From SIG440 sp045646865 (lineage in GTDB: Bacteria > Bacillota > Clostridia > Monoglobales > Monoglobaceae): a DNA stretch of 64,000 bases. The DNA lies in contig JAZRLM010000020.1 of assembly GCA_045646865.1 (NCBI GenBank), positions 1 to 64,000 of the forward strand. The letters are read 5' to 3'. Each line of letters opens with the position of its first letter. The stretch's first letter is position 1. The notes beneath the pieces are model-generated. The model saw only the letters and a list, made by a program, of their open reading frames with translations. It searched no databases and was not told the DNA's origin. Below, in pieces: positions 42,476 through 50,905 of this stretch. Both the position numbers and the translations under genes were made by a program.

Positions 42476-44836
42476 ATGCTCTGTGCAAGATGCAAAAAGA
42501 ATATGGCCGTGGTTTTTGTTACCAGAATGGAACCCGACGGCAAGCAGGTGAACGAAGGCTACTGCCTTTCCTGCGCTAAAGAACTTAATATAGCCCCCCT
42601 TGACAATATGTTAAAGGGTCTGGGTATGACACCCGAAGAATTTGACAGTATGAACAGTGAAACATTAGATATGATGCGCGGTATGATGGACGGAAATGAA
42701 GATTTTGACCCATCTGCTATGCTTGGCGAAGGTTTTATGGACGGCGGAGATTTTGACGACAGTGAAGACGGCGGTGCAATGAAAAATTCGCCCCTCTCCT
42801 TCCTTTCAAATATGTTTGGCGGCGGTAATAAAGCTCCCAACACAGAAGACGCACCACAAAAGGAAAAATCCGCAAAGACAGACAAAAAGGATAAGCCAAA
42901 GAACAAGCGCAAATTTCTTGATATGTACGGCACCAATCTGACCGCAAAGGCAAAGCGTGGCGAGATTGACCGTGTTATCGGCAGAGAAGCCGAAATGAAC
43001 CGTGTTACACAAATTCTTAACCGACGCACCAAGAATAACCCTGTTCTCATTGGTGAGCCAGGGGTTGGTAAAACCGCTATTGCAGAGGGTCTGGCTCTCC
43101 GTATTTCAGAGGGCAATGTGCCCGCAAAGCTTTTAGGCTATGAAATCTATCTCCTTGATATGGCGGCAATGGTTGCAGGAACACAGTTCCGGGGTCAGTT
43201 TGAGTCACGTCTTAAAAGCCTTATTACCGAAGTTAAAGCACTTGGAAATATCATTCTTGTTATTGATGAAGTGCACGTTCTCACCAAAGCAGGTGATGCC
43301 GAGGGTGCAATGAACGCAGGCAACATTTTAAAGCCTGCCCTTTCGCGTGGCGAGATACAGATTATCGGTGCAACCACATTGGAAGAATACCGCAAACACA
43401 TCGAAAAGGACAGCGCCCTTGAACGACGTTTTCAGTCTGTTATTGTTGAAGAACCCTCTGTTGAGGAAACAATTGAGATGTTAAAGGGTATCAAGAGTTA
43501 CTACGAGGATTATCACAAGGTAAAAATTACCGATGATATTATCCGTACTGCGGCTGTGCTTTCAAAGAGATATATTACCGACAGATTTCTTCCCGACAAG
43601 GCAATTGACGTAATTGACGAGGCTGCATCCAAAGCAAATCTCGACAACACCGCACTTGTCAACCTTGCAAAGCTGAAAGCTCAGCTTGAAGAAGTAAAAA
43701 CCGCTCAGGAAGAAATTGAAACTGCACCCGAAGGCGAAAATAACGACCCGACCGCAAATTACGAAAAGATTGCAGAACTTAAAAGCCGCGAATGTCAGCT
43801 TGCGTCGGCAATTGAAGAACTGGAAAAAAATACCGCGGATGTTTACCTTACAGCCGATGATCTGGCAGAGGTAATCGAAGGCTGGACAAAAATTCCCGTA
43901 AAGAATATTACCGAGTTTGAAACAAACCGACTAGTAAATCTTGAAGAAAGACTACACCAAAACCTTATCGGTCAGAATGATGCGGTATCTGCGGTATCAC
44001 GAGGCATACGCCGCAAGCGTGCAGGCTTCAGCCTTAAACGCAGACCTGCCTCCTTTATCTTTGTAGGCCCCACAGGTGTTGGTAAAACCGAGCTTGTCAA
44101 GCAGATTGCAAGAGAAGTTTTTGATACCGAGGATGCACTTATCCGTTTTGATATGTCAGAATTTATGGAGAAGCACACAGTATCAAGGCTCATCGGTTCG
44201 CCCCCCGGATATGTAGGCTATGATGATGCAGGTCAGCTTACCGAAAAGATACGCCGTCACCCCTACTCGGTTATTCTGTTTGACGAGATTGAAAAGGCGC
44301 ATCCTGATGTATTCAATATGCTCCTTCAGATTCTTGACGATGGACGGATTACCGACAGTCACGGCAAGACGGTTTCATTTGAGGATACAATCATTGTTAT
44401 GACCTCCAATGCAGGCAGCGACAGCTTTGGCGGTGTTGCAGGCTTTGGCGCAACCAACAATGCATCCAATAAAATGAAGGCCGAAAAGGCTCTTAAGCAG
44501 ATTTTCAGACCTGAATTTCTTAACAGAATTGACGAAATAATTGTCTTTGAGGAACTGACTCACGATGACCTTTTGAAAATCATTGACCTTATGCTAGCAG
44601 ATTTAAGCCGTGGTATTACCGAAAAGGGTATCTCAATTGAGGTGACCGATGCCGCAAAGGAACTTATCAGCAAAGATGGCTACGAAAGTCAGTACGGTGC
44701 ACGACCAATGCGCAGATATATCGAAAGACATATCGAGGATAAGCTAGCCCATATGTTTATCGGAAACGAGATTATGGCCGGAAATACCGTTATTGTTGAC
44801 GCTACAAACGACGAAATTACCGTAAAAATAAAATAA
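42476..44836 (+). CDS. ClpC/ClpE-type AAA+ ATPase with N-terminal zinc finger
   Basis: A 786-aa double-ring unfoldase. Residues 3-35 form a zinc finger (CARC...CLSC) like ClpE; residues 36-160 are a Met/Asp/Gly- and Lys-rich linker instead of the tandem Clp-N domain. AAA-1 has Walker A GEPGVGKT and VIDEVH; AAA-2 has GPTGVGKT and LFDEIEKAHPD. The C-terminal ClpB-D2-small region is present. No UVR motif was seen. It probably serves ClpP or stress proteostasis. The ATG at 42476 follows TTGGAGGTATAAC. Confidence 0.92.
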   Translation: MLCARCKKNMAVVFVTRMEPDGKQVNEGYCLSCAKELNIAPLDNMLKGLGMTPEEFDSMNSETLDMMRGMMDGNEDFDPSAMLGEGFMDGGDFDDSEDGGAMKNSPLSFLSNMFGGGNKAPNTEDAPQKEKSAKTDKKDKPKNKRKFLDMYGTNLTAKAKRGEIDRVIGREAEMNRVTQILNRRTKNNPVLIGEPGVGKTAIAEGLALRISEGNVPAKLLGYEIYLLDMAAMVAGTQFRGQFESRLKSLITEVKALGNIILVIDEVHVLTKAGDAEGAMNAGNILKPALSRGEIQIIGATTLEEYRKHIEKDSALERRFQSVIVEEPSVEETIEMLKGIKSYYEDYHKVKITDDIIRTAAVLSKRYITDRFLPDKAIDVIDEAASKANLDNTALVNLAKLKAQLEEVKTAQEEIETAPEGENNDPTANYEKIAELKSRECQLASAIEELEKNTADVYLTADDLAEVIEGWTKIPVKNITEFETNRLVNLEERLHQNLIGQNDAVSAVSRGIRRKRAGFSLKRRPASFIFVGPTGVGKTELVKQIAREVFDTEDALIRFDMSEFMEKHTVSRLIGSPPGYVGYDDAGQLTEKIRRHPYSVILFDEIEKAHPDVFNMLLQILDDGRITDSHGKTVSFEDTIIVMTSNAGSDSFGGVAGFGATNNASNKMKAEKALKQIFRPEFLNRIDEIIVFEELTHDDLLKIIDLMLADLSRGITEKGISIEVTDAAKELISKDGYESQYGARPMRRYIERHIEDKLAHMFIGNEIMAGNTVIVDATNDEITVKIK

Positions 44837-44845
44837 AGCAAAAAA

Positions 44846-44893
44846 AGAAGTGACCCTTGACTGCATCTCTTTCCGCAATCAAGGGTCACTTCT
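44846..44893 (-). terminator. Long terminator hairpin, T run on the minus strand
   Basis: A perfect 15-bp stem AGAAGTGACCCTTGA/TCAAGGGTCACTTCT with an 18-nt loop. A run of six A on the plus strand gives a T tail only for minus-strand transcripts, so it terminates the orphan unit at 44846-45244 rather than the ClpE-like gene, though the stem could serve both. Confidence 0.82.
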
Positions 44894-45038
44894 GCTCACT
44901 CTTTGTATCTAACATCATTTTGTGTACCTCTCTTTCCTTGTCTGTTCCCTGCATCTCCTGAACACTTTTTAAACACGCATATCTTTCTTCTTTCTCTAAC
45001 GAGAACACCCTGATGTTTAAGCTGTACTTTTGGTGCAA
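44886..45038 (-). other. Possible 50-aa reading frame within the orphan unit
   Basis: A minus-strand frame from a TTG at 45038 (GAGG 9 nt upstream) encodes a charged, helix-prone peptide (KYSLNIRVFSLEKEERYACL, then SVQEMQGTDKEREVH) and stops inside the terminator stem. The frame stays open upstream to about 45085 without an ATG. It may be chance, a remnant or a real small gene. Confidence 0.3.
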
Positions 45039-45238
45039 AGAACGAGTCCTCGACTTTTCAAACAAAAAACTTTGATTTAAACTTATATATCAATTTTTAC
45101 CTCATCAATCTATATAATCCGTTTATACACCGTCGTGTTTTTATCTCTATTCTTATTTTCTGTTTAAATCAATTTTCTTCATTTTAAAGTCTTACACTTT
45201 ACTTTTTCATTGGACTGTACCTCCCTTTCCTTGATTTA

Positions 45239-45267
45239 AGTCTAGCACATTTTAACCCTCATTTCAA
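45239..45267 (-). promoter_or_regulatory. Promoter of the orphan unit
   Basis: TTGAAA (45267-45262), 17 bp, TAGACT (45244-45239) on the minus strand. Confidence 0.6.
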
Positions 45268-45392
45268 TTGACAATTTATAAAAATTCAAAACCGACTTTT
45301 TGTGTAAATGGCAGAAATTTCAAAGTATGCAAATTTTTATGTTTACAACACACCTTATACTGTGATATAATAGTTTTGTTGAGCGTTTTAAA

Positions 45393-45420
45393 AAGAACCT
45401 TGAAAACCAAGGTTCTTTTT
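45393..45420 (-). terminator. Terminator after the phosphoribosyltransferase gene
   Basis: AAGAACCTTG/CAAGGTTCTT stem with T runs on both strands, 7 nt past the gene's stop on the minus strand. Confidence 0.85.
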
Positions 45421-45426
45421 TGTTTT

Positions 45427-45987
45427 TTATTCTATTATTGTTCCGTCTTCATGGAAAACAGGCAGCGGTTCAAGATAAGTTATATCCTCTCTGCCGATTG
45501 CGTCGCCCTCGGCAAGAACTGCCATTCTGCCGACAACATTACCGCCAACCTGATTAATCAGGGTTTCAAGTGCGGCTAAGGATTCACCTGTACTAATAAC
45601 ATCATCAACAATCAATACACGTTTACCCTTCATTGCCTCTGCTTCTTCTGCGCCGACACAAAGGGTCTGCTTGTGTGCAGTAGTAATAGAGTCCACCTCG
45701 GTGGTAATTACATCACGCATATAAAGCTTTGGACCTTTGCGGGCAACTATGTAATAGTTGTGACCTGCCTGACGTGCCATCTCGTAAAGAAGCGGTATGC
45801 CCTTTGATTCGGCAGTAATCATAACATCACATTCAGGTGCCAATTTCAGCAATTCTCGGGCGCAGTTTACGGTAATTTCCACATCACCGAACATAATAAA
45901 CGCACCGATATAAAAATCGTCTGATACCTTGCAAAGAGGAAGCTCGCGTTCTACTCCTGCGATTTTCATCTTATAAAACTTTTCCAT
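45427..45987 (-). CDS. Purine phosphoribosyltransferase (adenine/xanthine PRT-like)
   Basis: A 186-aa PRPP-dependent salvage enzyme. The PRPP-binding motif is VLIVDDVISTGES (about 125-137); the hood region has ITAESKGIPLLYEMARQ (about 57-73). It resembles the Apt/Xpt group (COG0503). Its base specificity cannot be read off; the permease upstream (AzgA/PbuG type) carries hypoxanthine, guanine or adenine. Translation initiates at ATG 45987 after AAAGGAGTAGTGAC. Confidence 0.88.
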   Translation of the reverse strand: MEKFYKMKIAGVERELPLCKVSDDFYIGAFIMFGDVEITVNCARELLKLAPECDVMITAESKGIPLLYEMARQAGHNYYIVARKGPKLYMRDVITTEVDSITTAHKQTLCVGAEEAEAMKGKRVLIVDDVISTGESLAALETLINQVGGNVVGRMAVLAEGDAIGREDITYLEPLPVFHEDGTIIE

Positions 45988-46071
45988 TTATGTCACTACT
46001 CCTTTGAAATTATACACATAGAACATCCCCCGCCTTGAAGACGAGGGATGACTTGTCTTCGTTAATATATT

Positions 46072-47445
46072 TTATGCAAGACCCATAACTTTAAGTGCAA
46101 CATATATCGCAAACAAAATAACTGAAACCCACATAACACCGCTGATGTCTTTAGCCTTGCCGATAGCAAGTTTAAGAATAACCCAGGCAATAATACCAAA
46201 CATAATTCCGTTAGCAATTGAGTATGTGAAAGGCATCATAATGATTGCAAGAAAACCGCCGATAGCATCAGCAACATCTCCGTCAAAGTCCATTTCCTTA
46301 ACTGCTGAGAGCATCAGCAAGCCAACAAACAGCATAGCAGGTGCAGTTGCAAAACCGGGAATAGCAAGGAATATTGGTGCAAGAGGAATAGCGATGAGGA
46401 ACAGAATACCAGTAGTCAAAGCAGTAAGACCTGTTCTGCCACCTGCTGACACACCCGCACTTGACTCAACATAACTGGTAACAGTTGATGTACCAAGACA
46501 TGCGCCTGCAACTGTACCCACCGCATCAGCCATCAAAGCGCCACTTGCCTTGGGAAGATTGCCGTCCTTGTCAAGAAGATTACCCTTCTGTGCAACACCG
46601 ATAAGAGTACCAACTGTATCAAAAATGTCGGTGTAAAGGAATGTAAACATAATGATTACAAAACCCATAAAATTATCTTTAATAAATCCAAAATCAAACT
46701 GGAAAAGAGCTGGTGCTGCAAAATTTGCCTTTATTGCATCCCACGAAAGTGAAGGAATCAACGAATACACACCGTTTTCGACATCCACAACATACCATCC
46801 GCAAAGCTCTGCAGCAATACCAAGTACCCATGTTGCAAGGATACCGATTAAGATATCGCCTTTAACCTTGTAGTGGTGCAGAATACCGATAATAGCAAGA
46901 CCGATAATTGCAAGCGAAACCTGTGGTGTGCCAAGATTGCCAAGACCTACCAATGTAGAATCGTTGTTAACTACAACTCCTGCATTAATAAGAGCAATGA
47001 TTGCAATAAACAAGCCAATACCTGCAGTAATACCAAGCTTTAAATTCTTAGGAATTTTGTTAACCAACGCTTCTCTGAACTTGAAAATTGAAAGAATCAT
47101 AAAGATAAAACCTTCAATCAGTATAGATGTAAGCGCTACCTTATAAGAATAGCCCATGGTCAGACATACTGTGTATGTAAAGAATGCATTAAGACCCATA
47201 CCTGATGCCAATGCCACGGGATAGTTGGCAAAAAAAGACATACAGATAGTAGCAATTGCAGCAGACAGAGCAGTTGCCATAAATATAGCCGCAGGACCGG
47301 GGCCATCAGGAATAATACCCAGCATACCGGGGTTAACAGCCAGAATGTACGCCATTGCAAGGAATGTTGTGATACCGGCAATAATTTCGGTACGGACATT
47401 TGTTCCGCGTTCTTTGAGTTTAAACAGCTTTTCTAATGTGTTCAT
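46072..47445 (-). CDS. NCS2 family purine permease (AzgA/PbuG-type)
   Basis: A 457-aa membrane transporter with about 12-14 helices. The AzgA-type N-terminus (RTEIIAGITTFLAMAYILAVNP, 16-37) and the motif GTSTVTSYVESSAGVSAGGRTGL (about 318-340) are characteristic of the hypoxanthine/guanine/adenine branch. The ATG follows AAGGAGTGAAATTAA. Cotranscribed with the phosphoribosyltransferase downstream, across a CATCCC/GGGATG hairpin at about 46025-46050. Confidence 0.93.
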   Translation of the reverse strand: MNTLEKLFKLKERGTNVRTEIIAGITTFLAMAYILAVNPGMLGIIPDGPGPAAIFMATALSAAIATICMSFFANYPVALASGMGLNAFFTYTVCLTMGYSYKVALTSILIEGFIFMILSIFKFREALVNKIPKNLKLGITAGIGLFIAIIALINAGVVVNNDSTLVGLGNLGTPQVSLAIIGLAIIGILHHYKVKGDILIGILATWVLGIAAELCGWYVVDVENGVYSLIPSLSWDAIKANFAAPALFQFDFGFIKDNFMGFVIIMFTFLYTDIFDTVGTLIGVAQKGNLLDKDGNLPKASGALMADAVGTVAGACLGTSTVTSYVESSAGVSAGGRTGLTALTTGILFLIAIPLAPIFLAIPGFATAPAMLFVGLLMLSAVKEMDFDGDVADAIGGFLAIIMMPFTYSIANGIMFGIIAWVILKLAIGKAKDISGVMWVSVILFAIYVALKVMGLA

Positions 47446-47480
47446 TTAATTTCACTCCTTAATAAAAAATCAACATTTTT

Positions 47481-47509
47481 ATTTTATAATATTTTCGCTA
47501 ACTTTTCAA
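47481..47509 (-). promoter_or_regulatory. Promoter of the purine permease-PRT operon
   Basis: TTGAAA (47509-47504), 17 bp, TAAAAT (47486-47481). No purine riboswitch core is visible in the short leader. Confidence 0.75.
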
Positions 47510-47622
47510 CAGATTTATGAAATTTCCAATATTTTGGCGATTTAAATAACAACATATGCCATTATTTGTGTAATTTGCATATTAAAAGCACACTATATAG
47601 TATTTTACCCTATAACGAAAAA

Positions 47623-47646
47623 AGATGCGGACTTTCGTCCGCATCT
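47623..47646 (-). terminator. Terminator after gdhA
   Basis: Stem AGATGCGGAC/GTCCGCATCT with a GAAA tetraloop on the minus strand and a six-T tail. Confidence 0.92.
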
Positions 47647-47659
47647 GATAAAATCTTCT

Positions 47660-49003
47660 TTAGAAAATTCCCTGTGCCATCATAGCATCTGCAACCTTCA
47701 TAAAGCCTGCAATATTTGCACCTGCAACAAGGTCATAACCAAGACCGTATTCTTCGGCAGCTTCCATTGAAACCTTATGGATGTTAATCATAATGCCCTT
47801 AAGCTTTTCGTCAACTTCTGCTGCTGACCAGCTATATCTCATTGAGTTCTGAGCCATTTCAAGTGAAGAAACTGCTACGCCGCCGGCATTAACAGCCTTT
47901 GAAGGACCGATAATAGCCTTAGCTTCCTTAAGATATTCCATAGCATCATCAGTTGTGGGCATATTTGCAACTTCGATATAATACTTTGTGCCATTTGCCA
48001 CAATCTTCTTTGCTTCGTCAATGTTAACTTCATTCTGAGTTGCACAAGGCATACAGATGTCAACCTTAACTTCCCAGGGCTTTTTGCCTGCAAAGAACTG
48101 ACAACCGAATTTATCCGCATAATCCTGAGCACGGTCACGGCCTGATGAACGCATTTCAAGAAGATAAGCAATTTTCTCTTTTGTTGTAACGCCGTCAGGA
48201 TCGTAAACATAACCGTCAGGACCTGAGATTGTAACAACCTTACCGCCAAGGTCTGCAACCTTCTGGCAAACACCCCATGCAACGTTACCAAAGCCTGAAA
48301 CTGCAACAGTTTTGCCCACGATTGTGTCGCCAAGGTGGTTAAGAACTTCGTTTGCGTAATATGTAGCACCAAATCCGGTAGCTTCGGGTCTGATAAGCGA
48401 ACCGCCGTAAGAGAGACCCTTACCTGTCAGAACACCGTTCTCCCAGCAAGCCTTGATTCTCTTATACTGGCCGTAAAGGTAACCGATTTCTCTGCCGCCT
48501 ACGCCGATATCACCTGCGGGAACGTCAACGTCGGGACCGATGTGTCTGTAAAGTTCAGTCATAAACGCCTGACAGAATCTCATAATTTCTGCATCGCTCT
48601 TACCTCTGGGGTCAAAGTCGCTGCCGCCCTTACCGCCGCCGATAGGAAGACCTGTAAGGCTGTTTTTAAAGGTCTGTTCAAAGCCAAGGAACTTGATAAT
48701 ACCGATATATACAGAAGGATGGAAACGGAGACCGCCCTTGTAAGGACCGATTGCTCCGTTAAACTGTACACGGTAACCTGTGTTAACGTGTACTTTACCG
48801 TTGTCGTCTGTCCATGTAACACGGAAGGTAATCTGTCTTTCGGGCTCAACCATTCTTTCAAGAAGAGCTGCTTTTTCATATTCCGGATGCTTTTCGATAA
48901 CAGGAGCTATACTTGAAAAAACTTCTGTAACTGTCTGAATAAATTCAGGCTCGTTATGATGTTTTTTCTTTACATCATCAATAACTCTTTCAACATATGT
49001 CAT
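47660..49003 (-). CDS. gdhA: Glutamate dehydrogenase
   Basis: Interconverts glutamate and 2-oxoglutarate + NH3. A 447-aa protein of the hexameric GDH-I class with GPYKGGLRFHPSV, the catalytic-Lys region PIGGGKGGSDFDPRG (about 120-134) and the Rossmann motif SGFGNVAWG. Cofactor preference is not certain; the assimilatory NADP type is the best guess from length and class. The ATG follows AGGGGGAAAATTT. Confidence 0.96.
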   Translation of the reverse strand: MTYVERVIDDVKKKHHNEPEFIQTVTEVFSSIAPVIEKHPEYEKAALLERMVEPERQITFRVTWTDDNGKVHVNTGYRVQFNGAIGPYKGGLRFHPSVYIGIIKFLGFEQTFKNSLTGLPIGGGKGGSDFDPRGKSDAEIMRFCQAFMTELYRHIGPDVDVPAGDIGVGGREIGYLYGQYKRIKACWENGVLTGKGLSYGGSLIRPEATGFGATYYANEVLNHLGDTIVGKTVAVSGFGNVAWGVCQKVADLGGKVVTISGPDGYVYDPDGVTTKEKIAYLLEMRSSGRDRAQDYADKFGCQFFAGKKPWEVKVDICMPCATQNEVNIDEAKKIVANGTKYYIEVANMPTTDDAMEYLKEAKAIIGPSKAVNAGGVAVSSLEMAQNSMRYSWSAAEVDEKLKGIMINIHKVSMEAAEEYGLGYDLVAGANIAGFMKVADAMMAQGIF

Positions 49004-49164
49004 AAAATTTTCCCCCTAAATAAAATAATGGTATAATTTTAACACTTTTTGACACTTTTTGCAATAGTTCTACGAAAATTTTCTTAAATTATATGCAAAT
49101 TTTCCAACAATGTTTTTTTCATACAAACTGTATATGTAAAATTTCACAATGTTATGATACATTT

Positions 49165-49243
49165 TTATTTTTTAAATGTTTCATTCATATCACGTATAGC
49201 TTTGCGGTAATCCATTGGAGAACGGCCGTAAAACCGCCCTTTT
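49165..49243 (-). pseudogene. C-terminal remnant of an AraC-family regulator
   Basis: The minus strand encodes about 25 residues, FYGRSPMDYRKAIRDMNETF, then KK and a stop at 49165. This is the usual tail of an AraC HTH domain. Nothing upstream continues it; the hyd promoter begins 6 bp away. The rest of 49004-49164 is A/T-rich with nothing recognised. Confidence 0.6.
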
Positions 49244-49248
49244 TAGTA

Positions 49249-49277
49249 TTGACATAAAGCCTTAAATCTGATAAAAT
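49249..49277 (+). promoter_or_regulatory. Promoter of the hydrogenase-maturation operon
   Basis: TTGACA (49249-49254), 17 bp, TAAAAT (49272-49277), 147 nt before the first start codon. Confidence 0.85.
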
Positions 49278-49283
49278 AATAAT

Positions 49284-49403
49284 AGACAAAGTTATTGTCT
49301 GATGCTGAGGATAAGGGTACGTCCTGAATCTGTGGCAAAGGTCAGAAAGTTTTGTTTATATTTTCGTGCACCTTTGCAGCATTGCATAGGTGCATTATTT
49401 TTT
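49284..49403 (+). promoter_or_regulatory. Structured leader with terminator (candidate attenuator/riboswitch)
   Basis: After a small hairpin AGACAA/TTGTCT (49284-49300), a possible closing helix TCTGA/TCAGA brackets GAGGATAAGGGTACGTCCTG (with AGGA/TCCT stem) and a CTGTGGCAAAGG segment (about 49298-49345). A TGCACCT/AGGTGCA hairpin follows (49367-49394) with TTATTTTTTT, an intrinsic terminator placed before the ribosome site AAGAGG. No known riboswitch consensus was matched. Confidence 0.6.
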
Positions 49404-49423
49404 TAACGCCAAGAGGTAATTTT

Positions 49424-49669
49424 ATGAATACACGAATTGCAATAATCGGAATAATTGTAGAAAACACCGAATGTGCCGACGACATCAATCAGATTCTTCA
49501 CGAATACGGCAGCTACATTGTCGGCAGAATGGGCATACCCTATCGTGAGAGAAAGTTATCTGTAATCAGTGTTATAGTTGATGCCACCACCGACATTATC
49601 GGTGCACTTTCGGGCAAGCTTGGTATGGTTAAGGGTGTATCGGTAAAAACCGTATATTCCAAGGAGTAA
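49424..49669 (+). CDS. TM1266-type iron-only hydrogenase system regulator
   Basis: An 81-aa ACT/NikR-C-like protein (MNTRIAIIGIIVENTE, SYIVGRMGIPYRERKLSVIS, DIIGALSGKLGMVKGVSVK), typical of the putative regulator found with HydE/F/G. The ATG at 49424 follows AAGAGGTAATTTT; the open frame upstream covers the leader and is not coding. First gene of the operon. Confidence 0.9.
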   Translation: MNTRIAIIGIIVENTECADDINQILHEYGSYIVGRMGIPYRERKLSVISVIVDATTDIIGALSGKLGMVKGVSVKTVYSKE

Positions 49670-49846
49670 TTAATGTGACAGTTCCTTTCACATTAATGCC
49701 TCCGGCGGATTTAATTGCCCGTGCGAAATTTTCTTCGCGTTCGCTTAGAAACGCATATGGGCGCAAAAATCTCTTATCACTCCTTGCCATACAGATAAGA
49801 GAAATCACTAGTTGTGCTGACGTATGGCGGCGGAATGGAGATTTTT
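49669..49846 (+). repeat. Structured leader element, copy 3 (upstream of hydE)
   Basis: P1 ATTAATGTGA/TCACATTAAT (49669-49678 with 49688-49697), conserved CCTCCGGCGGATTTAATTGC (49699-49718), P2 GCCC/GGGC (49717-49720 with 49759-49762) plus TGCG/CGCA, and P3 outer AAAAATCTC/GAGATTTTT (49765-49773 with 49838-49846), inner GCCATAC/GTATGGC (49786-49792 with 49822-49828). It begins in the stop codon of the TM1266 gene and ends at the hydE start codon, whose ribosome site GGAG is inside P3. Confidence 0.8.
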
Positions 49847-50905
49847 ATGTCAAACAAAGAACTTATAACTAAACTTGATGGGCAAGGCGTTCTCCAAAAG
49901 CACGAATTTGTACAGCTTCTTTCCACCTATACTGATGATGATTTGAAGTTTGCACAAAATCTGGCAAGAGAAACCGCACTAAAATATTTCGGCAACAAAA
50001 TATACATCCGCGGACTTATTGAATTTACCAACATCTGCAAACAGAACTGTCTATACTGCGGTCTGCGTGCAGATAACAAAAATGCATCACGATATCGCCT
50101 TACAAAAGACGATATTATGGAATGTTGCCGCGAGGGTTATGAACTTGGTTTCCGCACCTTTGTTATGCAGGGCGGTGAAGACCCACACTTTAAAGATGAG
50201 ATTGTTTGTGACATTGTAAAATCCATTAAAACGGAATTTCCTGACTGTGCCGTTACACTTTCAATCGGCGAAAAGTCAAAGGCAACATATCAGGCATTTT
50301 TTGACGCAGGAGCCGACAGATACCTGCTTCGTCACGAAACAGCAAACCCCGAGCACTATTCACGTCTGCACCCCGAAAATCTTTCTCTTGCAAGCCGCAA
50401 GGAATGTCTTTTCAACCTTAAAGACATCGGTTTTCAGACAGGTTGCGGATTTATGGTTGGCTCGCCCTATCAGACCTTTGAAACTCTGGCAGAGGATTTG
50501 CTGTTTATCCACGAGCTTCAGCCGCAAATGGTAGGCATTGGGCCATTTGTTCCCCACAAAGACACACCATTCAGCAAAGAGCCAAGAGGCAATTTAGAGC
50601 TGACACTTTTTTTACTTGCTCTGGTCAGAATAATGCAGAAAAATGTTCTTCTTCCCTCCACCACCGCTTTGGGAACAATTCATCCCCAAGGCCGTGAAAT
50701 GGGAATTTTATCGGGTGCAAATGTTGTAATGCCTAACCTTTCGCCCATATCTGTCAGAAAGAAATATATGCTGTACGACGGCAAAATCAGCACCGACGAG
50801 GAAGCCGCCGAAGGCGTTGAGGCATTAAAGGAAAGAATGAGAAAAATTGGTTACGAAATCACCGTATCACGAGGAGATTTTGAAGATATATTAAGGAAAG
50901 GATGA
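49847..50905 (+). CDS. hydE: [FeFe] hydrogenase H-cluster radical SAM maturase HydE
   Basis: A 352-aa radical SAM enzyme helping build the 2Fe subcluster (thiol-bridge/Fe-synthon chemistry). The CxxxCxxC motif is Cys64, Cys68, Cys71 (NICKQNCLYCGLR), then VMQGGED and RHETANPEHY typical of HydE. The ATG at 49847 (MSNKELITK) directly abuts the structured element; an in-frame ATG lies 12 nt upstream. It overlaps hydG by 4 nt (ATGA). Confidence 0.95.
   Translation: MSNKELITKLDGQGVLQKHEFVQLLSTYTDDDLKFAQNLARETALKYFGNKIYIRGLIEFTNICKQNCLYCGLRADNKNASRYRLTKDDIMECCREGYELGFRTFVMQGGEDPHFKDEIVCDIVKSIKTEFPDCAVTLSIGEKSKATYQAFFDAGADRYLLRHETANPEHYSRLHPENLSLASRKECLFNLKDIGFQTGCGFMVGSPYQTFETLAEDLLFIHELQPQMVGIGPFVPHKDTPFSKEPRGNLELTLFLLALVRIMQKNVLLPSTTALGTIHPQGREMGILSGANVVMPNLSPISVRKKYMLYDGKISTDEEAAEGVEALKERMRKIGYEITVSRGDFEDILRKG

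Larger units (their letters stand above)
44846..45244 (-). ncRNA. Candidate orphan transcription unit (about 390 nt)
   Basis: On the minus strand a promoter (45239-45267) is followed by about 390 nt ending in a strong terminator. No ORF over 60 codons is present. Two near-identical ribosome-site-like blocks, CAAGGAAAGGGAGGTACA (near 45230) and CAAGGAAAGAGAGGTACA (near 44935), each sit a few nt before an ATG that opens only a tiny frame (2 and 10 codons). It could be a regulatory RNA, tiny-peptide gene or gene remnant. This covers the 590-nt gap between the ClpE-like and phosphoribosyltransferase genes. Confidence 0.5.

Noticed and set aside
47446..47660. Purine riboswitch upstream of the NCS2 permease
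   Set aside because: The conserved purine aptamer cores are absent, and only a short leader separates promoter and gene.
49301..49345. TPP riboswitch in the hyd leader (GCTGAGGATAAGGGTA resembles CTGAGA...ACCC)
   Set aside because: The required CCTGATCTGG-type thiM box does not follow, and the genes are not thiamine genes.
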